NCBI GenBank assembly: GCA_031216445.1
Contig: CM062219.1
Span: forward strand, 12,146,501 to 12,210,500
DNA length: 64,000 bases
Source of the DNA: Lateolabrax maculatus
Taxonomy: Eukaryota; Chordata; Actinopteri; Acropomatiformes; Lateolabracidae
Reading direction: 5' to 3'
The position numbers were made by a program, and so were the translations under genes. Shown piece after piece: positions 12,001-21,367 of this stretch. The notes below the pieces were generated by a model. It was not told where the DNA came from. It worked only from the letters and a program-made list of their open reading frames with translations, and did no database searches. Position 1 is the stretch's first letter. Each line of letters starts with the position of its first letter.

Positions 12001-13343
12001 AGATTGCAATCTCACAAAGGCCATTTCACAGTATTGTTTAGATTTCTTTCTCCTTAAACCCCTACCTGGGTACACGTGGAAGTTAATTTCTGATTGTTCT
12101 TAACACATTTGCTCTCATTCTTTATCTCTCATGCCTCTCTCCTATCTGATCGTGCTGCAGTCGTTTCCCCTCTCTGTGGTCAGACTAAAAATAGAGCTGC
12201 TAGCTGGTTGGTAAAAACCCACTGGGCAGCCAAAAAAAGGATTCAGGAAAGCCGCCTGCACTGATGTCTCTAATGCACTAAATATTTCCAATATACTGAC
12301 ATGAGGTTTTTAATGACCATTTTTATAATTACACACACGTATTGTGTCCAATTACCGTGGCACGTCGTAGTGTTTCATCACGTATATCTTTCTACTGATG
12401 TCAAGGATATTGATACCAAGAAATTTACAATTTCACTGTACTATACTTACAAGGAAGAATTCTGTGGTTGTTTGTATTTGTGTGTGTTTTGTGGTTTTAG
12501 TGAGCAGCTTTGTGCATCGGAGCTTCACGGCCGTCGAACTTCAATAAGCAGTGGAGAGAAAATCCTGTCTGATCTACAAGCCCATCAGACGGCCTACAGC
12601 CAGGATCGGCACCCGGAAGAGAGCGAGCCGGACCCGGATCGAGACATTGAGCTCGAACTGTGCGCTCTTGACTTGGAGGATTCAGACCACCAGGAGATTA
12701 GGTCTCAGGTTGGTATGATTATGTAAATCAGACCAGAGTGATGGCTCATTTACAGTAAAAACACACTGACACGGTGTCTGTGATGTTGCATGATTATTCC
12801 TAAAAGGATATTTTGAAGCTGTAAAACGTTAAAGTACAACCAAACCTCTTTATCATCTTATCTTTTTTTTTTTTATCATCTTTGCCTCTCAGGAGTCTTT
12901 CGACCTGGCCACCTCACAGTCTCAGGATGCTTCCCACCTCCTCCCACCTCCGTGCTCCTCTCCCCTCCTCTCTTCTGTGGAGGAGCACCCCCAAACAGAG
13001 GGTCCCTCGACCGAGAAGATGGATGCTCACCTGCTGAAAAAGATGGCCTTCAGGTGAATTACAATGGTAACCAAGGTTTCACAGGATCCCCCTCAGTCTG
13101 AGACGTATACGACTTGATGAGCTGTGCAGAAGCTCTGCCCATGTGTTACTTCTTACTCTCTTTTCTTCCCTCTTTCCTTCCCTCCTGTTCCCCAGGAAGT
13201 CTCTGTCTCCTGGAGGGTTGGTCTCAGGAGGTCTGGGCGTCGGCAAGCTGGTGCTGCGGGCTGGACCTCCTCGACTGGGGGACACGGCCACGCGGGCTTG
13301 CTCTGAGACGCCTGTGACAGAGATGCTGCTCAATGGAAGCTAA
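177..13343 (+). CDS. rc3h2: rc3h2 (Roquin-2), 3' part of gene, 17 coding exons
   Basis: Roquin-2 is a cytoplasmic RING E3 ligase and RNA-binding protein that binds stem-loop decay elements in 3'UTRs and recruits deadenylases. Exons: 177-410, 1416-1591, 3095-3295, 3470-3602, 4183-4301, 5453-5565, 6144-6464, 6692-6894, 7013-7326, 7413-7559, 9134-9271, 10352-10516, 10636-10885, 11711-11795, 12501-12708, 12893-13053, 13196-13343. All have GT-AG borders and compatible phases and join to one frame of 1037 residues plus TAA. The window begins inside the HEPN/ROQ region; the ROQ core follows, then one CCCH finger, then a long Pro/Ser-rich low-complexity tail. Roquin-2 rather than Roquin-1 is indicated by NVPESSLPP, HYSPWSCGTIG, EDPIIPF.GPIISKWGAISR and PDRDIELEL. 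The RING and start codon lie left of the window. Identification rests on remembered family sequence, not on a search. Confidence 0.95.
1073..1169 (+). ncRNA. snord90: C/D box snoRNA, SNORD90-like, copy 1
   Basis: The 97-nt element lies in the rc3h2 intron 411-1415. The C box GTGATGA is at 1081-1087, D' CTGA at 1106-1109, C' ATGATCA at 1130-1136 (one mismatch) and D CTGA at 1159-1162. The ends pair perfectly: GGTGTCCT (1073-1080) with AGGACACC (1162-1169). Human SNORD90 (HBII-295) is also an intronic snoRNA of RC3H2, so host gene and sequence agree. The snoRNA should be processed from the spliced-out intron. The conserved guide is the stretch just upstream of D'. Confidence 0.87.
1416..1591 (+). 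CDS. rc3h2: rc3h2 exon: ROQ domain
   Basis: The exon encodes AMQEDALKLVLLALEDGSAL through VVQLLYRASCFK. The acceptor is at 1414-1415 and the donor GTACAG at 1592. This is part of the stem-loop RNA-binding surface of the ROQ domain, very strongly conserved between Roquin-1 and Roquin-2. Confidence 0.94.
2440..2528 (+). ncRNA. snord90: C/D box snoRNA, SNORD90-like, copy 2
   Basis: A second copy lies in the next rc3h2 intron (1592-3094). The C box ATGATGA is at 2446-2452, D' CTGA at 2471-2474 and D CTGA at 2520-2523. The terminal stem pairs TGTCTT (2440-2445) with AAGACA (2523-2528). The 28 bases from the C box to D' (2447-2474) are identical to copy 1 (1082-1109). The second half has diverged, including the guide before D and a weak C' box near 2495-2501. 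It is either a functional paralogue or a decaying duplicate. Confidence 0.8.
3095..3295 (+). CDS. rc3h2: rc3h2 exon: ROQ domain
   Basis: Exactly 67 codons, from VTKRDEDSSLMQLKEEF to HKSHMQSIIDK, flanked by TCAG and GTATTA. The text is nearly identical to the family; this is the last part of the core ROQ fold. Confidence 0.95.
3470..3602 (+). CDS. rc3h2: rc3h2 exon: C-terminal HEPN part
   Basis: The exon encodes LQSPESFAKSVQELTIVLQR through LLANIDHNP, with acceptor CTCCAG and donor GTACTT. In the family this helical segment packs on the ROQ core. Confidence 0.94.
4183..4301 (+). CDS. rc3h2: rc3h2 exon: C-terminal HEPN helix
   Basis: The exon encodes APSWEELESVMLAVKLVVHG and then LVEFIQNFSKKSHDTPQ. 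The acceptor is TGTGTAG and the donor GTACAC. Confidence 0.93.
5453..5565 (+). CDS. rc3h2: rc3h2 exon: CCCH zinc finger
   Basis: The exon encodes PQANSKYKTSMCRDLRQQGG and then CPRGTNCTFAHTQDELEK. The three cysteines and one histidine of a C-x8-C-x5-C-x3-H finger are all present, so the finger should bind zinc and contribute to AU-rich RNA binding. Confidence 0.95.
6006..6046. repeat. (CA)n microsatellite
   Basis: About 20 CA units in the rc3h2 intron following the zinc-finger exon. Confidence 0.95.
6144..6464 (+). CDS. rc3h2: rc3h2 exon: linker after zinc finger
   Basis: The exon starts FRLRNKKSSSVGRAFPL and continues as a Gly/Ser/Asn/Thr-rich, probably disordered, linker containing QLISRGAD, a recognisable Roquin-2 motif. 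It is 107 residues long. The acceptor is TTTAAAG and the donor GTAAGA. Confidence 0.9.
6692..6894 (+). CDS. rc3h2: rc3h2 exon: Pro-rich region
   Basis: The exon encodes KPISPPRTPVSHSSASSPLT and ends with ELYYQEPHSAYEAAHYQPA, the counterpart of the family's Y-Q-D-P motif. The acceptor is CCATTAG and the donor GTGAGT. Confidence 0.9.
7013..7326 (+). CDS. rc3h2: rc3h2 exon: Pro-rich region, NAGNAG acceptor
   Basis: The exon encodes GSYYQSTLHPPHKPCMARFL and then RSSNVPESSLPP, PRDRMGPP, YGPLSPAHGVYAPLYDSRRV and WRPQ, which follows Roquin-2 order exactly. The acceptor is a tandem CAGCAG, so the exon may start at 7013 (joining as Ser-Gly) or at 7016 (Cys). Only one residue differs between the two forms. 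The donor is GTGAGC at 7327. Confidence 0.9.
7413..7559 (+). CDS. rc3h2: rc3h2 exon: Pro-rich region
   Basis: 49 codons, LYHREDARSNSLPPEVLHSS then VYQPPLRERFNSLDSNY. It matches the human Roquin-2 stretch ending SSVYQ.SLRERYNSLD. The preceding intron is only 86 bp. Confidence 0.92.
7560..9133 (+). other. rc3h2 intron, no gene seen
   Basis: AT-rich intron with donor GTAGGT and acceptor TGTCAG. An imperfect hairpin of CCACC and GGTGG arms around a TA-rich core lies near 8634-8660. Frames here are short and match no known protein. Confidence 0.7.
9134..9271 (+). CDS. rc3h2: rc3h2 exon with six-histidine run
   Basis: 46 codons, DYGRVPLGYEDLFRRKQEQW followed by Ala, six His, NTNRPSQSSPIFTIDFGTE. 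The human counterpart has a QWAQYHTQ stretch and no run. The acceptor is TGTCAG and the donor GTAGAA. Confidence 0.88.
10020..10197 (-). repeat. teleost interspersed repeat fragment
   Basis: On the minus strand this reads as the very common teleost repeat containing the phrases CCTCAC.GCAAGAAGGTCC, CTAAATTGCCCAGAGGTGTG, GGTTGTCTGTCT and GATGGACTGG..ACCTGT. The middle part usually found between GGTCC and CTAAATTGCC is missing, so the copy is deleted internally. I recognise the family by its text but cannot assign its class. Confidence 0.65.
10352..10516 (+). CDS. rc3h2: rc3h2 exon: SPWSCGTIG motif
   Basis: 55 codons containing LAHYSPWSCGTIGPCLSP, a hallmark of Roquin-2 tails. A CT-rich tract and TTTCAG precede it. 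The donor is GTGAGA. Confidence 0.92.
10636..10885 (+). CDS. rc3h2: rc3h2 exon: PIISKWGAISR motif
   Basis: The exon starts with a short Gly-rich stretch and then encodes RLKDEDPIIPFSEGPIISKW followed by GAISRASRTGYHTTDPVQAT. This is the best conserved block of the Roquin-2 tail. The donor is GTAATG. Confidence 0.94.
11235..11589. mobile_element. hAT-like MITE, 355 bp, in rc3h2 intron
   Basis: The element starts CAGTAGGCGATTTG and ends with the inverted CATCGCCTACTG, giving terminal inverted repeats of about 14 bp. It is flanked by near-identical 8-bp direct repeats, GTTCAATA (11227-11234) and GTTTAATA (11590-11597). CAG termini and 8-bp target duplications are typical of the hAT superfamily. 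No transposase frame is present, so it is non-autonomous. Its GC content is higher than that of the surrounding intron. Confidence 0.75.
11711..11795 (+). CDS. rc3h2: rc3h2 small exon
   Basis: 85 bases encoding DYNPHLDHSDYRWSSRGSDS and then SSHSSFLE. It corresponds to the human SDYVPYVN..DSRWSSYG segment. The acceptor TTTTTCTTAG is strong and the donor is GTACAA. Confidence 0.85.
11869..11990 (+). repeat. degenerate teleost interspersed repeat
   Basis: It contains ATGGGGAAAATACAAACTCC, then GAATTGAACAGGAAACCTTG, then a CTAAGCACTTACCTGGCCAC block. These align in order with the same common repeat family as at 10020-10197, in the opposite orientation and covering the part missing there. Confidence 0.55.
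12501..12708 (+). CDS. rc3h2: rc3h2 exon: PDRDIELEL motif
   Basis: The exon encodes SEQLCASELHGRRTSISSGE through DPDRDIELELCALDLEDSD. The last part is a Roquin-2 signature. The coiled-coil segment that human Roquin-2 has between its equivalents is not present here. Confidence 0.88.
12893..13053 (+). CDS. rc3h2: rc3h2 exon: acidic/Pro-rich tail
   Basis: The exon encodes ESFDLATSQSQDASHLLPPP through MDAHLLKKMAF. Phases agree with both neighbours. Conservation is low, so the call rests mainly on frame continuity. Confidence 0.8.
13196..13343 (+). CDS. rc3h2: rc3h2 last coding exon
   Basis: The exon encodes RKSLSPGGLVSGGLGVGKLV and ends TEMLLNGS-TAA. The order GKLVLR..NGS resembles the human end GNLILK..NGKMVNS. 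The acceptor is CCCCAG at 13195. Confidence 0.85.
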
Positions 13344-14912
13344 GGGGACCTGCACCAAGCTACAGCTGCTTCACTTGCACACAGCCAGATCCTGGTTAAA
13401 GGGGATACTATTTAATTCCAGCCTTCATGTGTGTCAATTGTATGCCTAAATAAAACTTGACAGATATGGGTCAACAGTCTGTGCTGCGCCACATCGTTAG
13501 GGGCGAGAGAAAACACATTGTCCTGCCTCCTAAGTGGTGATTTTTCACCAATGTACAGCTCCACAAAGAATTTAGTGATATCATTGTTTATGCCTAGTAA
13601 GGCACATGACCAGTTTGCCCTTACAGTAGACACTGAACACATCCATGTTTGCAGCTTCAACCCTGGTCACAGTTAGGAGAAAGGCGGCAGATCACACAGT
13701 ATCTTCACAACATGATTTTACATGACATTGTACTCCTGAGGTTTACACATCATCTGGTTTGTTGTCATTCAGTATGGCTGACAAAGACAGACTTATGTTT
13801 GACAGGCCTTTTTTTTTCATGCAATTTCACGTGGTCTGACAATACAGTACAGTATGTTAATTTCCTCCAGTCATGCCACTCTTTAAGTTTACTTTAGTAA
13901 TTTTTTGATTGTATGTTATGTTAATGAACAAAAATCTCTATTTTGTCTCTATGTGTAGCTTGGATTGACTGCAGGAACTGAGTCCCAACATTGCCCACCA
14001 GATTGTCTTGATCCCGGTACTAAGGTCGGGTACCTGGGAAAGTATATTACTTTTCAAATCTTGCTATCTCGTTACATGTTAATGGATTTGTTACCATAAG
14101 CAGCCTTACACGTTTTCATCAGTATTCCCTGACAAATCAAGAGATAGATGATAGATGATACAGAGAACAAACTTGGGTAGGGCACTCCAACCCTCAGAGA
14201 AAACAAAAAACTGCAGAAAACAGAGGTCTTCGCTATAATACTCAAACAAGCCTCTGTCTTTTATTAGTCATATGACCTTTTAAATGTTGACCTCTGAATT
14301 CCCTCGACTATCATGAGATCACAGAACACAATGACTCACTCATAAACGATAACTGATCACTGAAGGTCAAATGATGAGTGGAGGTCAGGGGGGATGACAG
14401 CCAAACAAAGATGTGTGTACACTTTTTTATCCATACTATACTACCTTAAAAAAAATTCTTACGTGACTCACACTGCATAACTAAACAATAATGGCATTTA
14501 ATCCTGCTGACTCTGTCTCTCTCTCTCTCTCACACACACACAGTAAATGTGTGCACATGCTGTCTTTCACACACAGAAGACACAAACATGCAATACAGTG
14601 GCCTTTCTCTCCTTGGTATTGTATATACCTAAACATTGGGCTCTACAATGACTTTTGCCCATGCCCACTGACAGATCTTTCACGTAAACGTGGTCTCAGA
14701 AACTGAACACTGGAAATCACATTTTTGTAAGCTCATGGCATTTTCTGTGCTTTCCAGTCCAGTCGCCTTTAGGTACAATATTAAGAGGTCATGCATGATG
14801 TTTCAAGCTGAAGCCTACAAAAGTGAGGGACACCATCTCTTGTGTTTCGTCATGCTATATCTTAGTTTAGCTTTTTTTAAAAGTTTTGGTTTGCTTTATT
14901 TCATGCATTGCT

Positions 14913-14927
14913 AACTTCTGTGAAGTT
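14913..14927 (+). promoter_or_regulatory. constitutive decay element (CDE) hairpin
   Basis: AACTTC-TGT-GAAGTT forms a perfect 6-bp stem with a pyrimidine-purine-pyrimidine triloop. This matches the core TTC-YRY-GAA of CDEs, the stem-loops bound by Roquin ROQ domains; the TNF CDE also has a UGU loop. It lies in the 3'UTR of a Roquin gene, so autoregulation is a direct prediction. Confidence 0.65.
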
Positions 14928-17352
14928 GTTTGTCGGAGTATTTTGCATCAGGATCTTTGTTACACTTGTTTTTGTTGTTTGCTGTATTTCACATCACAGA
15001 GACAATGTTCCTCTGTGTTTGCTGGCCATCAGTACACAGTCTAGTTCACCGTAATTCTGTGCAGTATGGGTGATTTCCATACAGCCCAGCCTTGCCTCAC
15101 TCCCTTTTATAGAAATGAGGCATCTTGTCATGTGTGGCTTAGTCTGAGTGACTTAATCAATAGCTTAAAAACAGTAACCCATTTTAGATAAACAGGATTT
15201 GAAGTCACAAAGACTGAGTTTGTTTACACCTATTCTGAATCTAAAAAAAATTGTGTAGAATGAGAAGAGGAGGGCTGACAAATCTTTGAATCTTTCAAGC
15301 TTCTTTAACTTCCTCTCACCTGAGCTACTGTACCTTTTCAGCAGTAATGTCTTTCCTCTCAGATAATCAATGAAATCCCATTTTAGAGGATGGCAGAGTG
15401 GCTGTATATGCGAGGATTGGTTATTGAGTTTTAGGTTTAAACTGTATTAAACTGAATGAACAATGAAATAGTGGACTGGTAACCTTTTTGGGGTTCCACC
15501 CAGCACGTGCTGGGAGAAGTGGATAGACAAAGTGAAGAATTGGACTGACCAATTCTGTGTGATGATACTTTTTTGAAAACTCTCCAATGTTTTGTAGGGT
15601 TAATTTTTGAGATGAAGGCAAGAGCTGGCACAGGGATTTAGCTGCTCCAAGTCATGAAAGTAGCTCAGCTACCTACTGTCGTTTTGCATCTGTTTACAAC
15701 TTCACCTTTGAAGTCATGTAACGTTAAGTGCCATGTTGTGTACAGTACAGTACAATCAATCCCTGCAATTTTCCTATAGCTTTTCATATTCCTCTCCTGT
15801 AAACTATGTGAGGAGGGAAAGGCTCAGTCAAGCGTGTGGAGTGAGATACATCTTTTGTAGTTCTAATTTGTTCCATAAGAGGAGGCTAGATCCTTGTCTG
15901 TCTGAATTGCTCAGGGAAGACTTAAGTTGCTCAGCTACTTTGGCTTTTTCTATTTTCATCACTTAAATATTCTGTGGAAGTATTTACCTGAATTTCACTT
16001 GCTGATAACTGGCCCTTTCACCCAAAGCATAAATGGGTTAAAGTGTTACGCTGATTATATTGTTTGCCAGTGTTTACTTTGCCGGTGTTTTCTTTTGCCT
16101 CTCAGTATCAATATTGGCTTTGCTATTCCTGTTCTCATGGGAAAGGGCTGGGCACTACTGTATGTAAAAACAGTATTGTGAGTATTAAACTAATGTCAAA
16201 GTGATACTCCCTGTTTCCTTTAAAGTATCTATAGAGCACTGCTGTAGTGGCTAATTGCACTGCACTAATTCCCACCCCATCACTGCCAGCGGGTGCCACT
16301 CCAACCCTCCCACCTCCCCAACCTTCCTTCACCCCACCACCCCATCCTCCCTGCATCCTGCGTCATGCATGCGATATAGTCCCTCTTGTGATGGCGGAGG
16401 AGTATTGATGATTCTGTAGTTGTGATACAACACACCCAGCGCTGTAAGAGTTCTGCACATGCCCACTGTGTGGCCACGTCAAGTGCTGAAGTTTGCTTGC
16501 AGCATTTTACTTGTTTGCTGATGAAAATTAATTATTGTTTAATAGAGATTATATTATTATTATGACTATCATTGTTATTACCACATTTTGCTGTTGTTGG
16601 GGTATTTTTCCTTCTTGGTATATTCTAAGTCTGCTTCTTTGTTTTGAATTTGAGAATTTGCTGAAACTGAAATTTTTTATTAGACAAGAAAGTGTCTCAT
16701 TATTCTATATTATATGGAAAAAAACCTGTTCGTTGATTGTGTAACATATAATGAACTGATGTTTTCTGACTATTCATGTCTGTATTAGACATTTTATTTG
16801 CGAATCTATTGTTCGATTGAAATATAAATGAACTATTAAGAGATGGTACACATCCGTCATTGTATACAGTCTGGCACCATCATTAGATGGACTTATAGTA
16901 TAGGCGCTCATTTATACAACCTGTGATAATCAGATATATTTAAATGTTTAAATCATTGGGACAGTTTTGTAATGTTTCAGAATGAGGAAAATAAAATCCT
17001 TAAGAGACAGCATATCTAAAACGTCCCCATAATGAATAATACTGTTACGTATTCCATTTATTTCCTTGGAAATATCACATTGTGAAAGGTTTCCCTTTTA
17101 CTTACTGTAAGGTAATGCAGGACTGGAGTAAGTCTAACCTATGGCGACAACGATTTATGTGCTATTAATGATTGATGAAGCTGTTTGAGTATTGTTTGAC
17201 TGACTGATTGATTCTTCTGTGCATTTTCTGACTTGCTCATTTGTATTACACTGACTTACTGACAGCTTGGCCCAGCAGCGTACTGCTTCTGTGTTGCACT
17301 GAGAGATGGAATAATGAAAAGGAAGATTTCAGCACATGAAATTGCATGCTAC

Positions 17353-17358
17353 AATAAA
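17353..17358 (+). terminator. candidate rc3h2 poly(A) signal
   Basis: AATAAA followed within 40 bases by a T/GT-rich stretch. It fits a distal cleavage site for rc3h2. Another candidate is at 18566-18571. Confidence 0.5.
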
Positions 17359-17400
17359 CCGACAACAAATAATGTTTCTTTGTGATTCTTGTCATAATTT

Positions 17401-18600
17401 GTGAATGTCGTAATATGATGGGAGACGTTAGATAACAACCAATTCAAAGGCCTTGAGCTGACAGTATTTATTGAGTATGTTAAGATGTTAGATCCATCTT
17501 TGTTTACAACATATGGAGTAGAAGTTTCTCCCCCATTCTCAAACTTACCTTTTTATTATTCCTTCGTCCTGGGGGCATTGAGAAGGTACTGTGAAGACTT
17601 GACTGGACACAGTGATTAACTACATAGATACCTATGAACATCTCACTAGTTTTACACTTAATTCACATTTTCCCATACCTCATTTCCTGGACAGGGAGAT
17701 GCTGTATGAGACCTCTCTCGCTGCCTCGTGCTGTCATGTAATATTGTAGTGTAGTATTTAAATCTAATCAGGCAAACAAGAAGGTTAACCAAACACAAGG
17801 GGGTGCTCAAAATCTCCAAAACTCACTGGAGGAATCAGAGTGGCAACAGAATGAGAGGTCTCTCAAGTCATTATTAAAGTGTCCTTCAGAAATTTCCCCC
17901 CGACTAGCTTTGTGAGTATGTGTGCGAGGAGCCCTCTCTGCACTGTAGTGACTTGGGTTTTATTAAGTTAAAAAGGAGGAGTGCTTTATGTTACCTGATC
18001 CAACTCTGACAAAACAACAAGTTCCTGACAGGCTGGACAGGAAGGGCCAGCATGTCCTCAACACAATGAGAACAGCGGGTGTGTGCGGCTGTGGTTTGGG
18101 AGCTGAATCAAGGCTATTAATCAGAGCCCCCCCCCCCCCATCACTAGCAGGTAGAATAGTTAATAAATCGTAAATGAAATGGGGAAAACCTTAAAATAGT
18201 TCGATCCCAGTTTACAGTTTGACTTTCTAGGGTCAAACTTTCTTCTTAAAAAAGGTCAACATTTTAAAAATAAACTTCACTTGACTGCTGTGATACTTGG
18301 CTTGTGTAAGACCTGGACTTTGTTTTTACAGACCATGATGCAGAAAGGGATGCTATTATGTCTTTAATTTAGCTATTTATTTGATTTTAATTTATTTAAA
18401 TGTATTATTATTGTTATTTATTCAAATGGTCAGCAATTGACTGACTCTTAATATACTGTACTGCTGTTTATTTAACTATTTATTTTATTTTGTATTTATT
18501 CTTTGTTTTCTCAGTGTTCATTTGTCGAATTGGTTGACGGTGTATAATTATGTTGCATATTCTTCAATAAAGTTATTTGTTTAAGTAAGAAGCCTCCTGA
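17401..18600. other. distal UTR or intergenic DNA
   Basis: No exon is recognised. There is a poly-C run near 18128-18138. The stretch may be the distal 3'UTR if the 18566 poly(A) signal is used. Confidence 0.5.
18566..18571 (+). terminator. candidate distal poly(A) signal
   Basis: AATAAA followed by a TTATTTGTTT stretch. It is the last such signal before the rabgap1 promoter. The 18350-18520 stretch before it is rich in TATTTA/ATTTA words. Confidence 0.45.
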
Positions 18601-18936
18601 GTACCCTTGCATAGTCATATTGGGGCACAGTCCACACAGAAAAAGAGGTCTATTTTCACTCCAGCTCAAAAAAATCCTCTACATCAGCCGCCACATTTCC
18701 CCCCTCTGAATACGGTATCAGATCTCAGAATCCCCACACTGGTCGGGCTCCGGCGAAAAAGTTTTGACCTGGTGAAAACCCCGGAGCTGAAAAAGCAACA
18801 GGCAAGGCTCGACAGCCGCGCACCCACACATGACAGCCAGGCCTGATGGCTTGCTCTCATCGGCTCCTGCAACCATGCCTGCAGCTCACCACCGAAAATG
18901 ATAATGATCTCGTCGTCATGATGCCCCCCCCCCCAC

Positions 18937-18937
<1 letters not shown>

Positions 18938-18981
<44 letters not shown>
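18938..18981. repeat. (CA)n microsatellite in promoter region
   Basis: About 21 CA units preceded by a poly-C run (18924-18934), roughly 40-80 bases upstream of the NRF1-like site of the rabgap1 promoter. Confidence 0.95.
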
Positions 18982-18983
<2 letters not shown>

Positions 18984-19039
18984 CACAGCACAGCACAGGC
19001 GAGAGGGGGCACTGACAGGCGCATGCGCAGTGCGGGTGT

Positions 19040-19164
19040 CAGCGGGTTGGCTGGGCTTGTGTTTACAGCTCGGCTGGATGCTGCTGGCCGCCGATGTTAT
19101 TGGGGGAAAAAAGTGCAATGTCGCATCAACCGCCGCTGGAATAAACACAGCTGGGGGAATAAAG
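19040..19164 (+). other. rabgap1: rabgap1 non-coding exon 1 (approximate start)
   Basis: The exon ends GGGGGAATAAAG before a consensus donor GTGAGC at 19165. The next acceptor with rabgap1 content is at 29873, so this would be a 5'UTR exon as in mammalian RABGAP1. The left border is a guess placed just after the NRF1-like site. Confidence 0.5.
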
Positions 19165-21367
19165 GTGAGCCGTCTTTGTGCCCTCGCACCGCGCCTTTTG
19201 CCTCCCCCCCCCCCCCACCCTCCCCTCGAAGTCGCAACGCGGCTGTCTCCCTTCCCTGTGGTACGGTAACTGCCCGGGGGTAGCGTGGCTAGCGGACGTT
19301 AGCAGCGATGGCCCGTGCGGGAGCTGCCTGCGGCGGCGGCGGCGGCCTGTCAGCGGCTTTATCCGCCAAATTATGGCGACTACCTTCGCGCCGCAGCTTG
19401 CCCTGCTTGCCGTGCGGCGACGGGACGCTCTCGGAAAGTGTCCGCGCCGTAGCGAGACGTTTCTGTTCGGGCTCCGAGTCGACGTCCGCCGTGTAGCTTT
19501 CGTGGCTACCGTTGGGCAGGCTGGCGAGGGGCTAGCTGGGGCAAAAAAAAAAAAAAGTTACCACCGCCAGAGCCGGGGCACGCCAGGCTCGGCCGAGGCT
19601 GTCCGGCGGGAATTAGGAAGCCTTGGTTGAGTTATCTCTTAAATATCTGCGGGAGTTTGAAATGTGTCGAGGCCCCAGTGAGGCTGAACGGGCTGCATCG
19701 ACATGTAGCAGGTTTGCCTGTGACCACATTATGTGGTGCACCGGTGAGACCAGAAAGCCAATTAATGTATACTGGTATACCAGTCTGTTCAGCGGCGGGT
19801 GATTGTCTTTGGAGTAGCTGTGGCAACTGGAAATTGTCAAGCAACGCCTATTTTATCTCTATTTACTGCCCTGATTTAGCTCATGGCGGACTGACAGCTG
19901 GATGTAATTGTTTCCAACACACGGTGTTGGTACAAGCTGGCGGCGGTGTAACTTTTCACTTGAATCTTTCTTAAGTCGAGTGCAATGGCACAGCGATGGT
20001 TTAAACCACTCTAGTTGTTTTTTTTTTTTTTGTTAGTAGAAGTTCTGTTATTGTCACATGATCAGGGAGGGACATGCAGGAGTTGTTGTGAAAAGTCTTT
20101 GTGGTGGCATGCATGAGTGTCTCCCATGCAAGAACTGAGAGAGTTGTCAGCTGTGAAGCATTGCCTGAATGAGCTCGATATTGGATGTTGAATGAACCCC
20201 ATTGAAACGTTGCACCAGTCCACCTGGCCAGGCACAAAACACTCATGACAATAACAAAAAGCAATGCTATAATACATCTTCAAATAAGATGTATAACAGT
20301 TTAAATAGGCTATGGGGAAAAAATCATGAATGTATTTAACTCTGTGCCCACACATGGTCTGCCCAGTTAATATTTCAGTGATGTGTAATTTTTTTTAAAG
20401 TAACCTCTCTGATCCCGATTTCCGATTTTTTTAATGCCTAAGGCTGTTGTTATTACCAACAATAGGATTGTTAATGCCAGTAGTTATTGTCTCTTTCAAA
20501 TACTTTGCAGCAGTGGATAAGTTATGGTAACAGTGAGCCAGATGTGCAAGCTGTCACTTCACGTGTCTCAGCTCTTTGTTCCTGTTCTGTTTCCTGAAAC
20601 TCAAGTATTACAGTAAAGCCACATTGCTGGTAATGCAGGTAACACACATAACCAAGATTTGTACGTAAGCAAATATTTGCTGTATTAACAGCAATCAGTA
20701 TATGTACTAAAGGAGGGAAAGGGTCAATGCTGCAACAGATATACTTTCTATTATGTTTTTTAAGCCAGTATGAGTACGATATATTTTTCTACACATTTGG
20801 GCTGATGCCACTACTTTACTGACACATGCGTTTTTAATATTGGTCTTAATTCAAATGCTGGTGCACAACACAATACTTTTTGTAGACAACTGTTTAAAAA
20901 AACAGACGACAATACAATGATTCCCGTTTAGTTACTCAGTCTGAGGAATTATGGGAACAAGTGTAAATTGTTATTAATTTGATCAAAGTTAACACTACTA
21001 AAGATACTAACAAAGTTAAACAGTTTTAACAATAAATAGAAAAGGCCTCTACACTCTAAAGAACGTAGCTTCTCATTTGGAAGAAATTGCAGCATTTCAG
21101 CATCTGCATATCAACTTCTCTCAAATCAGCCATATGAAAATACAGAATTTATGAACCATAGCTATTTATGATAGATATATAATTCTCCTCCTCAGCACTT
21201 TCTGTTGAGATTCCACACATTTTCTCTTGGTGTGTCCCCTTGTGTCCCTCCAATGATATAACTGATTATATTTATAACTGAGTTTGGACTGAACCCTGGA
21301 TGTTCTGAAATCCTAACAACGCCCCTCAGATGCATCTGTCATTTGGGGAACTGGTGGAGACTGAATG

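Larger units (their letters stand above)
13344..17400 (+). other. rc3h2: rc3h2 3'UTR
   Basis: T-rich, frame-poor sequence follows the TAA without a new acceptor or exon. Candidate poly(A) signals AATAAA are at 13448-13453 (short form) and 17353-17358, the latter followed by a T/GT-rich stretch typical of a cleavage site. A third AATAAA at 18566-18571 could extend the UTR. Long 3'UTRs are usual in Roquin genes. Exact ends need transcript data. Confidence 0.65.
18600..19620 (+). promoter_or_regulatory. rabgap1: rabgap1 promoter / CpG-rich region
   Basis: GC content and CpG density rise sharply, most strongly at 18990-19620. A CA microsatellite sits at about 18940-18981. GGCGCATGCGCA at 19018-19029 fits the NRF1 palindrome and lies just upstream of the predicted first exon. 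No TATA box stands out, which suits a housekeeping promoter. The exact start site is unknown. Confidence 0.7.

Noticed and set aside
15966..15986. A second CDE-like hairpin in the rc3h2 3'UTR (TTC-TGTG-GAA)
   Set aside because: The loop has four bases and the lower stem has a bulge, so it does not fit the triloop consensus.
18684..19148. A 154-codon minus frame over the rabgap1 promoter
   Set aside because: It is built partly of the CA microsatellite (poly Cys/Val) and has no homology that I recognise.
19178..19630. A 150-codon frame in the CpG-rich region
   Set aside because: GC-rich sequence lacks stops by chance; it contains poly-C and poly-A runs and resembles no family. It falls after the predicted exon 1 donor.
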